From the NCBI GenBank assembly GCA_016929735.1, contig JAFGID010000253.1, positions 1 through 5,077 of the forward strand: a DNA stretch of 5,077 bases, read 5' to 3'. The position numbers were made by a program, and so were the translations under genes. This stretch comes from Ignavibacteriales bacterium (GTDB lineage Bacteria > Bacteroidota > Ignavibacteria > Ignavibacteriales > Melioribacteraceae). This document shows positions 1 through 5,077 of the stretch, piece by piece. Every line of letters starts with the position of its first letter. Within the stretch, counting starts at the first letter, position 1. The notes under the pieces were generated by a model, which was not told the origin of the DNA, did not search any database, and worked only from the letters and a program-made list of their open reading frames with translations.

Positions 1-144
1 ATTAACTCTCTTATCAGTACATTGAGCCGATAAAATTGTTGCGATAAGTAATTCAAATGCAGATTTATAATTAAGTTCGGGTTTTACTTCTTTATAAAAA
101 TTCTTTAAGATTTCAATAATCTTTAAAGCTTTCTTTTTATCCAT
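1..144 (-). CDS. nth: Endonuclease III, N-terminal part (cut by window edge)
   Basis: This is the first 48 codons of a base-excision-repair DNA glycosylase/AP lyase, which removes oxidised pyrimidines and nicks the abasic site in the cytoplasm. The translation starts MDKKKALKIIEILKNFY and contains the stretch FELLIATILSAQCTDKRVN. The LLIA-x-LLSAQ-x-TD-K-VN pattern is the hallmark N-terminal helix region of the Nth family. The helix-hairpin-helix, catalytic Lys/Asp and 4Fe-4S cysteines would lie beyond the window and cannot be checked. The ATG at 144-142 is supported by an AAGGA ribosome binding site (158-154 on the minus strand) with 9-base spacing. That site sits immediately after the T-tract of the tRNA terminator, so the gene has almost no independent leader. 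MutY, a relative, is less likely because the LSAQ-TD pattern fits Nth better. Confidence 0.9.
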   Translation of the reverse strand, partial: MDKKKALKIIEILKNFYKEVKPELNYKSAFELLIATILSAQCTDKRVN

Positions 145-161
145 ATATAATATTCCTTAAA

Positions 162-190
162 TAAAAAAAAAGGGAAATAAATTCCCTTTT
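162..190 (-). terminator. Intrinsic terminator after tRNA-Glu
   Basis: Read on the minus strand, AAAAGGGAA (190-182) pairs with TTCCCTTTT (176-168) around a 5-base loop, and the hairpin runs into a tract of nine T (171-163). This is a classic Rho-independent terminator placed 3-4 bases past the tRNA 3' end. It would stop the tRNA transcript just before nth. Because the stem is flanked by A-runs, it could also act weakly in the other direction, but no plus-strand gene lies upstream to need it. Confidence 0.85.
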
Positions 191-193
191 ATG

Positions 194-267
194 TAGCGCG
201 TACGGGATTCGAACCCGTGATCTCCGCCTTGAGAGGGCGGCGTCCTAAGCCACTAGACGAACGCGCC
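194..267 (-). tRNA. tRNA-Glu, anticodon CTC
   Basis: A full 74-nt cloverleaf can be folded on the minus strand. The acceptor stem is GGCGCGT with ACGCGCT, the D-arm is GTCT/AGGAC, and the anticodon stem is CCGCC/GGCGG with a loop reading C-T-C-T-C-A-A. The variable loop is AGATC and the T-arm is ACGGG-TTCGAAT-CCCGT. The anticodon is CTC (233-231 on the plus strand), which reads the Glu codon GAG. The core CGTCTAG-GG-AGGAC and CCGCCCT-TCA-GGCGG matches the familiar bacterial tRNA-Glu pattern. The first acceptor pair is a G-U wobble. The 3' CCA is not encoded (A73 is followed by CAT), so it would be added by CCA-adding enzyme. The gene lies 18 bases after the stop of the lectin-OmpA gene with no terminator between, so co-transcription followed by RNase P and 3' processing is plausible. 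Confidence 0.95.
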
Positions 268-285
268 AGAACAGAAAAAACAAAT

Positions 286-1011
286 TTATTTGATTTCTTT
301 GAATTCTACTCTACGATTCTTCTTTCTGTCTTCTTCTGTTGTGTTAGCTATGGCCGGTAAATTCTCACCTTCTGACTTTGTTGTCAATCTGGTGGCATCA
401 ATACCTTTTTTAACTAAATAATCTTTAGCCGCATTAGCTCTTCTTTCACCTAATTTTTTATTATAAGCATCTGTTCCTCTATCACATGTATGCCCATGTA
501 TCATAATTTTTACACTAGGGTTCTTTACTAGTACATCTGCAATTTTATCCAACTCAACTTTTGCTTCTGTTTTTAACACACATTTATTATAATCAAAATA
601 GATGTTTTCAAAAGTTAGAGTTGTTGTTGGAGGTGGAGGTGGTGGGGTAGGTTCTTCATATAAAGAAGCTATCCATTGTCCACCGAAAGCATTAATTCTA
701 GTATCGGACCATACCTTTACTTCAACAATAAAACCATCGCGTGTAATACCTTTAGGTACTACGTGGTATCTCATTTTCGAATTATCAATTTCATCAATCA
801 ATGTAACAGTAACATAAACTGTTGGAGCTTCATCAAATGGTTTATCGAAGACTACTTCGTAGTCAAAAATTCTGTCACCATCTCCTTGATGAAGTGTATA
901 CCCCGGAGTATTACTATCAACATAATAATTCCCCGTTAGTACTTGCCCGTTACTCAGGCTACTTAGCAATAAAAAGATAAATAGAAGCGAAGAAAAAACC
1001 TTTAACTTCAT
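286..1011 (-). CDS. Secreted H-type-lectin/OmpA-domain fusion, Cys variant
   Basis: This 241-residue exported protein probably binds the cell wall from the periplasm and may bind sugars. Residues 1-22 form a signal peptide (MKLK, hydrophobic core, then SNG before Q23, with no lipobox). Residues about 38-116 resemble an H-type lectin domain (discoidin/Helix agglutinin fold): F-x-KPF-x-x-x-P-x-V, then ITRDGF, then VW-x-DT-x-I, ending in WIA. A linker with six prolines (123-128) follows. Residues about 132-238 are an OmpA C-terminal domain (IYFDYNK, HGHT, LGERRA, NRRVEF). The usual Asp after GHT is Cys176, while the conserved Arg191 is kept. Cys144 is the only other cysteine, so a disulfide is possible. 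The start has a perfect AGGAGG site only 4 bases away. It lies 29 bases downstream of its paralogue, from which it probably arose by duplication. There is no beta-barrel, so it is not a true OmpA. Ligand specificity is unknown. Confidence 0.82.
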   Translation of the reverse strand: MKLKVFSSLLFIFLLLSSLSNGQVLTGNYYVDSNTPGYTLHQGDGDRIFDYEVVFDKPFDEAPTVYVTVTLIDEIDNSKMRYHVVPKGITRDGFIVEVKVWSDTRINAFGGQWIASLYEEPTPPPPPPTTTLTFENIYFDYNKCVLKTEAKVELDKIADVLVKNPSVKIMIHGHTCDRGTDAYNKKLGERRANAAKDYLVKKGIDATRLTTKSEGENLPAIANTTEEDRKKNRRVEFKEIK

Positions 1012-1015
1012 TAGT

Positions 1016-1021
1016 CCTCCT
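1016..1021 (-). promoter_or_regulatory. Perfect Shine-Dalgarno AGGAGG of second lectin-OmpA gene
   Basis: AGGAGG on the minus strand lies 4 bases before the ATG at 1011-1009. The full complement to the 16S anti-SD fixes this start. Such a strong site is uncommon in core Bacteroidota and points to heavy translation of this gene or to an SD-using sister lineage. Confidence 0.8.
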
Positions 1022-1040
1022 GAATTATTAATGAAAAATT

Positions 1041-1772
1041 TTATTTAGCTAAAATAGTAAATTCAACTCTTCGATTTTGCTCTCTTCCCCAATCAGTTGC
1101 GTTAGTAGCAATAGGTCTTGATTCACCATATCCAACAGCAACTAATCTAGTTGCACTTATTCCTTGACTAATTAAATATGTTTTAACTGAATTTGCCCTT
1201 TGTTCAGACAATTTCTGATTATAAGAATCTGAACCAACGTGATCTGTGTGACCAGCTAATTCGATAACAACAGTAGGATTTTTTTTGAGGAAATCTGCTA
1301 CAATATTTAATTCTCTATATGAATCAGGTAGTAGATTTGATTTAGCAAATTCAAAATAAATGTTATTTAATTGGATAGTAGTTCCTACAACAATTTCTTC
1401 TTCTTCAATTACTAATGGTTTTGCATAAGCAATCCATTGACCGCCAAATGCATTAATGCGTGTTTGACTCCATACCTTTGCCTGAATAGTCATACCATCT
1501 CTTGAAATGGATTTGGGTAAAACTGAATATCTCATTTTCGAATTCTCGACTTCGTCAACAAGCATTACGGTAAGATAAACCGTAGGTTTCTCATCAAATG
1601 GTTTGTTGAAATAAATCTCAAAATCAAAGGTCCTATCACCACTACCGCGATGAAGATTATAACCCGGCATACTACTATCAACATAGTATGTTCCAGCAGC
1701 AAATTGTCCATAATTGGACACTGAAAATAGGACAATAAGTAAAAAACCTAGAATAAAAGCTTTGGATTTCAT
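1041..1772 (-). CDS. Secreted H-type-lectin/OmpA-domain fusion, canonical OmpA motif
   Basis: This 243-residue protein is the first gene of the tandem pair. A signal peptide (1-22, ending NYG before Q23) is followed by an H-type-lectin-like domain (about 38-116), with the markers NKPFDEKPTVYLTV, RYSVLPKSISRDG, KVWSQTRI and GGQWIA. An acidic, proline-poor linker (VIEEEEIVV, 121-129) leads to an OmpA-like domain (about 133-240). Here the peptidoglycan-binding signature is complete: AGHTDHVG with Asp177, YNQKLSEQRANSV with Arg192, and QNRRVEF at the end. The Asp-to-Arg spacing of 15 equals that of the diaminopimelate-binding pair in Acinetobacter OmpA (family knowledge). By hand count its lectin half is about 67% identical to the neighbour without gaps, and its OmpA half about 47%. 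It has no cysteine. Its ribosome site AAGGAG (1784-1779) is 6 bases from the ATG. I infer a periplasmic, peptidoglycan-anchored protein that may bind a glycan; the lectin activity is unproven. Confidence 0.84.
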   Translation of the reverse strand: MKSKAFILGFLLIVLFSVSNYGQFAAGTYYVDSSMPGYNLHRGSGDRTFDFEIYFNKPFDEKPTVYLTVMLVDEVENSKMRYSVLPKSISRDGMTIQAKVWSQTRINAFGGQWIAYAKPLVIEEEEIVVGTTIQLNNIYFEFAKSNLLPDSYRELNIVADFLKKNPTVVIELAGHTDHVGSDSYNQKLSEQRANSVKTYLISQGISATRLVAVGYGESRPIATNATDWGREQNRRVEFTILAK

Positions 1773-1858
1773 TGCTTTCTCCTTTTTTTAGTTAATAAAT
1801 GAATTTTTATTGTTTAATTTACTAAAATTTTAGTTTCATTACAAAATTTTTTTTACTA

Positions 1859-1887
1859 ATTATAATAAAATTTATTTTACTCCACAA
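1859..1887 (-). promoter_or_regulatory. Predicted promoter of the lectin-OmpA operon
   Basis: On the minus strand, TTGTGG (1887-1882) is followed after 17 bases by a perfect TATAAT (1864-1859). Transcription would start near 1852, giving a leader of about 80 bases before the first lectin-OmpA gene. AT-rich sequence produces chance -10 boxes, but the TTG-bearing -35 box at ideal spacing makes this the best candidate in the gap. I saw no clear operator repeat next to it. Confidence 0.5.
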
Positions 1888-1915
1888 TAAATTTTTAATT
1901 ATATATGGTTGTTTT

Positions 1916-1949
1916 TTGTTGCTAAAGACAAATAATAATTATATATTTG
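1916..1949 (+). promoter_or_regulatory. Predicted promoter of rplU-rpmA
   Basis: TTGCTA (1919-1924), a 17-base spacer and TATATT (1942-1947) fit a sigma-70 promoter. The same bases also fit the Bacteroidota pattern, with TTG near -33 (1919-1921), 20 bases, then TAnnTTTG (TATATTTG, 1942-1949). Transcription would start near 1955, leaving a leader of about 25 bases. A leader this short leaves little room for an L21-type autoregulatory structure, and none was seen. Confidence 0.6.
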
Positions 1950-1966
1950 TAATTCAAATTATTTTA

Positions 1967-1971
1967 TGGAG
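1967..1971 (+). promoter_or_regulatory. Ribosome binding site of rplU
   Basis: TGGAG lies 7 bases before the ATG at 1979 and supports that start. Confidence 0.65.
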
Positions 1972-1978
1972 TTAAAAA

Positions 1979-2290
1979 ATGTTTGCGATTGTAGATATCG
2001 CTGGTCAACAATTTAAGGTAGAAGAGAATAACAAATACAATGTACCAAAGTTAGATGTGGAACCAGATTCAACTATTGTATTCGATTCAGTAAGAATTTT
2101 ATCCGATGATTCATCAATAAACATTGGTCACCCTTTGATTGAGAATGCGAAAATTGAGGCAAAAGTAATTGAGCATTTGAAAGATGATAAGGTAATAGTT
2201 TTCAAGAAAAAACGTAGAAAATCTTACCAGAAATTCAATACTCATAGGCAACAATTAACAAAAATCGAAATTACGAAAATAATTATATAA
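1979..2290 (+). CDS. rplU: 50S ribosomal protein L21
   Basis: L21 is a large-subunit protein that binds 23S rRNA. The 103-residue product has the usual family length. It opens with MFAIVDIAGQQFKV, the standard L21 N-terminus (most relatives read YAIV-x-x-GGKQYKV-like). It also carries the conserved basic C-terminal segment KVIVFKKKRRKSYQKFNTHRQ (residues about 71-92), which contacts rRNA, and ends in a short KIEITKI strand. It is the first gene of the conserved rplU-rpmA pair, 11 bases ahead of rpmA. The TGGAG ribosome site supports the ATG. Expression is presumably constitutive and growth-linked from the promoter just upstream. Nothing is missing or odd. Confidence 0.97.
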   Translation: MFAIVDIAGQQFKVEENNKYNVPKLDVEPDSTIVFDSVRILSDDSSINIGHPLIENAKIEAKVIEHLKDDKVIVFKKKRRKSYQKFNTHRQQLTKIEITKIII

Positions 2291-2301
2291 AAGAGGTAAT
2301 C

Positions 2302-2559
2302 ATGGCACATAAAAAAGGACAAGGTTCATCAAGAAACGGCCGAGATAGCAACCCACAATATTTAGGAGTTAAAACATATGGTGGACAAGTTATTACTGCC
2401 GGTTCAATCATTGTAAGACAACGTGGGACAAGATTTCATCCAGGAGTAAATGTCCGAAAAGGAAGTGATGACACTTTATTTTCTTTGGTTAACGGTACCG
2501 TTAAATTTGAAATAAAAAGAAATAATAGAAAATTTGTTAGCGTATTACCAACTGCATAA
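2302..2559 (+). CDS. rpmA: 50S ribosomal protein L27
   Basis: L27 sits near the peptidyl-transferase centre of the large ribosomal subunit, where its N-terminal tail reaches the tRNA ends. The 85-residue product starts MAHKKGQGSSRNGRDS, the highly conserved L27 tail. It continues with LGVKTYGGQVITAGSIIVRQRGT and RFHPGVNVRKGSDDTLFSL, both diagnostic. There is no N-terminal extension ahead of the AHKK tail, unlike the cleaved L27 of Firmicutes. Its ribosome site GAGG (2293-2296) is 5 bases before the ATG, in the 11-base gap after rplU, so the two genes share a transcript. An intrinsic terminator follows its stop. Confidence 0.98.
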   Translation: MAHKKGQGSSRNGRDSNPQYLGVKTYGGQVITAGSIIVRQRGTRFHPGVNVRKGSDDTLFSLVNGTVKFEIKRNNRKFVSVLPTA

Positions 2560-2579
2560 AAAATCACAAAGATCTTATT

Positions 2580-2612
2580 AAACCCTTCCATTGAGAAGGG
2601 TTTTTCTTTTTT
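2580..2612 (+). terminator. Intrinsic terminator of rplU-rpmA
   Basis: AAACCCTTC (2580-2588) pairs with GAAGGGTTT (2595-2603) around a 6-base loop, followed by a T-rich run to 2612 broken by a single C. It lies 20 bases after the rpmA stop and separates the ribosomal operon from the metallophosphoesterase operon. Confidence 0.9.
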
Positions 2613-2638
2613 AAATAACTACTATTTTATTTTTTCAT

Positions 2639-2667
2639 ATTACAAAATTTGTTTATTTTATTATAAC
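2639..2667 (+). promoter_or_regulatory. Weak candidate promoter of metallophosphoesterase operon
   Basis: ATTACA (2639-2644), 17 bases, then TATAAC (2662-2667) resembles a sigma-70 promoter, with four of six and five of six consensus matches. A promoter is expected here because a strong terminator lies just upstream. The region is so AT-rich that the exact boxes are uncertain. Confidence 0.3.
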
Positions 2668-2680
2668 AAAAAATAAATTT

Positions 2681-2685
2681 GGTGA
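2681..2685 (+). promoter_or_regulatory. Ribosome binding site deciding the ATG start at 2691
   Basis: GGTGA lies 5 bases ahead of the ATG at 2691. It overlaps the in-frame codons upstream (TTG at 2679, GTG at 2682), which argues that translation begins at 2691. Confidence 0.6.
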
Positions 2686-2690
2686 ACAAG

Positions 2691-4535
2691 ATGAAAAAAA
2701 TATTCCTGCTGTTTTATATAACTTTTCATTTTATTCTTTATGCTCAATCATATCAATTTGCTTGGTTAACTGATACACATATAGGTGCACCTAATGCTGA
2801 TAAAGATTTAATGTCTGTTATTTCTTCAATTAATCAAAATGAAAATATCAGTTTTGTTATTATAACGGGCGACATTACAGAAAAAGGAAGAGATACAGAA
2901 TTTCACGAAGCATATGAATTGTTGTCAACAATTAATAAATCATATTTTATTATTCCAGGAAATCACGATACAAAATGGAGCGAGAGTGGTTGCCTAAAAT
3001 ATCTTGAATTGTTTGATGATGATAAATTTTATTTTGAATTCAACAATGATGTTTTTATTGGTATAAATACTGGTATTCCCTGGAGAGGTGGTGGTGGTCA
3101 TATTGCTCCTGAAAATTTAGATTGGACTAAGAAAATTTTATTTGAAATCCCAAAAACGAAGAGAATATTTTTATTTATCCATCATCCATTAGATGACATT
3201 GATAATTCTTTTTTACTTACAAATTTATTTCATGGATATAATTTATCGATAGTATTTTGTGGACACGGTCACTCTAATAAAATCTTTGATTTTAATAATA
3301 TTAAATGTGTTATGAGTAGAGCTACATTAAATAAGAATCATATAAGTTGGGGATATAATTTGCTTGAAGTTGTAGACGATACAATATCTTTTTATAGTAT
3401 TGATAAAAATCCAAAAAAAACAAAATGGTCGAATATTATTATCGAAAATTCCACAAGTATTAATCAAATAGATTCTCTACAATTTTTGGATTTTAAAATT
3501 GATTTAATTGGAGTATATGATTTGCAACAAACACTTGTTACTTCAGTATTAGTTGATAATGATAAAATATTTTCTATCACAAAATCCGGTTTAATTAATT
3601 GTAGTAGCTTAAATGGAAATATCATATGGAATTACGAATCAAATAGTTATGTATACAGTAAACCGATACTTATTGAAAATATATTAATTGTTGGAACTCT
3701 ACATGGAGAACTTTTATTATTAAATTCTGAGAACGGTGAAATGATACAATCTATTGGGATAGAAAACTCAATTACATCAAAATTATTAAATCTAGATTAT
3801 ACTGGTGATAAAGAATTTTTAATTCCTAAAAGGACTAACTCAAAATCCTCTGTGATTTTCGGAACGAGTGCTGGCGAACTATTTTGTTATGATATTGAAA
3901 CACTGCAAGAAATTTGGAGTAATCGAGATGCTAAAGGTATGATTGAAACAAAACCTCTACTATTTGAAGATAAAATATATTTTGGTAGTTGGGACGGATA
4001 TTTTTATTGTATTGATGCAAGGGAAGGGTGGTTAATCTGGAAATGGTCGGCACAGAAGAATTTCTACTATTCCCCTGCTGCTTGTGAACCAAAAACAGAT
4101 GGTAAAAACATATTTATTGCAACACCTGATAAATATGTTTATGCTATTGATGCGTTACTTGGGATTACAAAATGGAAAACAAATGAAGCAAATGCTTGGG
4201 AATCAATCGGAATTTCAATAGATAAGAAAAAACTATTTATTAAAAGTGTACAAGATAATTTTTCAATTCTCTCTGCAGAAGATGGTAAAATTATTAAGAA
4301 TATAAATGTTGATAATGGAGTTGATACTACACCAGTTGAACCAATTGAATGGAATAATAAAATTCTTTTTAGCAGTGCAAATGGTAATATTTATTTAATT
4401 GATAATAATTATAAAATTACAAAGATACTATTTATGGGAAATTCAAGAACACACACAATTCAACACATAAGAGACAACATCTTTGTTGTTTCTAATATGG
4501 ACGGTAAAGTCGTAGTATTTAAATTAAAGGATTAA
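2691..4535 (+). CDS. Secreted metallophosphoesterase fused to PQQ-type beta-propeller
   Basis: This 614-residue exported protein combines a calcineurin-like phosphoesterase with a repeat propeller. Residues 1-18 are a signal peptide (MKKIF, hydrophobic, LYA before Q19). The phosphoesterase domain (about 21-240) has every metal-site motif in order: D28-T-H30, GD61ITEKG, GN91HD, H164-H165 and GH192GH194. It should therefore be a two-metal hydrolase of phosphomono- or diesters, substrate unknown. From about 285 to the end I count eight blade-like units, with repeats such as GYFYCIDAREGWLIWKW, KYVYAIDALLGITKWKT and GNIYLIDNNYKI. These are typical of PQQ-like/BamB-type propellers, which often serve as binding or scaffold platforms rather than cofactor enzymes. 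The ATG at 2691 is chosen over TTG 2679 because it follows GGTGA and begins the signal peptide. No C-terminal sorting domain is evident. A HAD phosphatase follows 3 bases later. Confidence 0.88.
   Translation: MKKIFLLFYITFHFILYAQSYQFAWLTDTHIGAPNADKDLMSVISSINQNENISFVIITGDITEKGRDTEFHEAYELLSTINKSYFIIPGNHDTKWSESGCLKYLELFDDDKFYFEFNNDVFIGINTGIPWRGGGGHIAPENLDWTKKILFEIPKTKRIFLFIHHPLDDIDNSFLLTNLFHGYNLSIVFCGHGHSNKIFDFNNIKCVMSRATLNKNHISWGYNLLEVVDDTISFYSIDKNPKKTKWSNIIIENSTSINQIDSLQFLDFKIDLIGVYDLQQTLVTSVLVDNDKIFSITKSGLINCSSLNGNIIWNYESNSYVYSKPILIENILIVGTLHGELLLLNSENGEMIQSIGIENSITSKLLNLDYTGDKEFLIPKRTNSKSSVIFGTSAGELFCYDIETLQEIWSNRDAKGMIETKPLLFEDKIYFGSWDGYFYCIDAREGWLIWKWSAQKNFYYSPAACEPKTDGKNIFIATPDKYVYAIDALLGITKWKTNEANAWESIGISIDKKKLFIKSVQDNFSILSAEDGKIIKNINVDNGVDTTPVEPIEWNNKILFSSANGNIYLIDNNYKITKILFMGNSRTHTIQHIRDNIFVVSNMDGKVVVFKLKD
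4527..4531 (+). promoter_or_regulatory. Ribosome binding site of HAD gene, inside preceding CDS
   Basis: AAGGA, 7 bases before the ATG at 4539, lies within the last codons of the metallophosphoesterase gene. This points to a shared transcript and possible translational coupling. Confidence 0.7.
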
Positions 4536-4538
4536 ACT

Positions 4539-5077
4539 ATGGAAAGATTTGATGGATATATTTTTGATCTCGACGGTACTCTTGCATCAACAAATAGAAT
4601 AATTTTCGCTTCCTTTAATTATGTCCTAAAAAAACATTTAGGTAAGGAATATTCAGACGAAGAAATTATTTCACTTTTCGGACCTACCGAAGATGTGATT
4701 TTAAAGAAATATTTCAAAGATAAATATTTAGTTGCCAGAAAAGACTATTATGATTTTTATGAAAAATATCATGAGGAAATGGTAACACAATATCCTGACT
4801 TATTGGAGATTATAAAAAAAATCAAACTAGAAAAAATTCCAATAGGTATTTTTACAGGCAAAGGGAAGGAAAGTACAACAATAACACTTAAAAAAATAAA
4901 TGCATTGAAATATTTTGATATGATTATTACTGGGGATGATGTGAGCAACCATAAACCACACCCGGAGGGTATTAATAAATTTATTGGAAAATTTGGAATC
5001 GAAAATGAACGTGTTTTAATGATTGGAGATGCTCCATCTGATATTACAGCTGCAAAATCTGCAAATGTAAAAATTGC
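4539..5077 (+). CDS. HAD-superfamily phosphatase (cut by window edge)
   Basis: About 179 codons of a cytoplasmic phosphatase are present; the gene has no stop in the window. There is no signal peptide. Motif I is FDLDGTL with nucleophile Asp10 and acid/base Asp12. Motif II is FTGK with Thr106, motif III Lys139 in HKPHPEG, and motif IV GDAPSD with Asp164 and Asp168. A helical cap (about 18-85) sits between motifs I and II, as in class C1 HADs of the phosphoglycolate phosphatase, pyrophosphatase PpaX and beta-phosphoglucomutase group. The motifs do not settle the substrate, so no symbol is given. The visible part lacks only the last few dozen residues of a typical 210-230 residue member. The gene begins 3 bases after the metallophosphoesterase stop, indicating an operon, though one product is exported and the other is not, so a shared pathway is uncertain. 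Confidence 0.9.
   Translation, partial: MERFDGYIFDLDGTLASTNRIIFASFNYVLKKHLGKEYSDEEIISLFGPTEDVILKKYFKDKYLVARKDYYDFYEKYHEEMVTQYPDLLEIIKKIKLEKIPIGIFTGKGKESTTITLKKINALKYFDMIITGDDVSNHKPHPEGINKFIGKFGIENERVLMIGDAPSDITAAKSANVKI

Noticed and set aside
629..651. GG-repeat tract as a G-quadruplex
   Set aside because: The runs are mostly two Gs, giving at best a weak two-layer structure. The tract is fully explained by proline codons on the other strand.
602..817. Plus-strand open frame of 71 codons
   Set aside because: It lies opposite the lectin-OmpA gene. Its glycine run is just the antisense of the proline linker, and it has no ribosome site or recognisable domain.
676..939. Plus-strand open frame of 87 codons
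   Set aside because: It is antisense to the lectin domain coding region with no start signal and low-complexity composition.
286..1772. The tandem genes as classical OmpA porins
   Set aside because: There is no eight-stranded barrel region. The N-terminal part is a single compact domain of about 90 residues.
2679..2690. TTG start four codons upstream for the metallophosphoesterase
   Set aside because: The GGTGA ribosome site overlaps it, and the signal peptide begins naturally at the ATG at 2691.
1..5077. CRISPR array, insertion sequence, or phage remnant
   Set aside because: No spaced direct repeats, transposase, integrase or terminal inverted repeats were seen. A tRNA is present, but with no attachment-site duplication or integrase beside it.

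Overview
The window is AT-rich and carries Bacteroidota-like gene content. Most genes have recognisable Shine-Dalgarno sequences, and the rplU promoter fits both the sigma-70 pattern and the Bacteroidota TTG/TAnnTTTG pattern. The tRNA 3' CCA is not encoded. Together these suggest a member of the Bacteroidota/Chlorobiota/Ignavibacteriota group, perhaps Ignavibacteria-like. This is inferred from style and protein feel, not from a database search.

Left part, minus strand (1772 down to 1). A promoter near 1859-1887 drives two tandem paralogous genes (1041-1772 and 286-1011). Each encodes a signal peptide, an H-type-lectin-like beta-sandwich domain and a C-terminal OmpA-like peptidoglycan-binding domain. 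Nineteen bases after the second gene is a tRNA-Glu with anticodon CTC (194-267), followed by a strong intrinsic terminator (162-190). Directly beyond the terminator's T-tract is the ribosome binding site of nth (endonuclease III), whose first 48 codons are in the window. No terminator is visible between the lectin-OmpA genes and the tRNA, so all three may share one transcript.

Middle, plus strand (about 1916-2612). A well-formed promoter leads to the ribosomal protein pair rplU-rpmA (L21-L27), closed by an intrinsic terminator. The 206-bp gap between the lectin-OmpA operon and rplU is a divergent promoter region.

Right part, plus strand (2691-5077). A secreted two-domain protein joins a calcineurin-like metallophosphoesterase, with all metal-ligand motifs present, to a PQQ-type beta-propeller of about eight blades. 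Three bases after its stop begins a HAD-superfamily phosphatase that runs off the window. Its ribosome binding site lies inside the end of the preceding gene, so the two are probably one operon.

The most unusual content is the pair of lectin-OmpA fusions. They look built to bridge peptidoglycan and a glycan. One copy has replaced the key peptidoglycan-binding Asp with Cys and gained a second Cys that could pair with it. The metallophosphoesterase-propeller fusion is the second item of interest. No CRISPR array, insertion sequence or phage-like element was seen.
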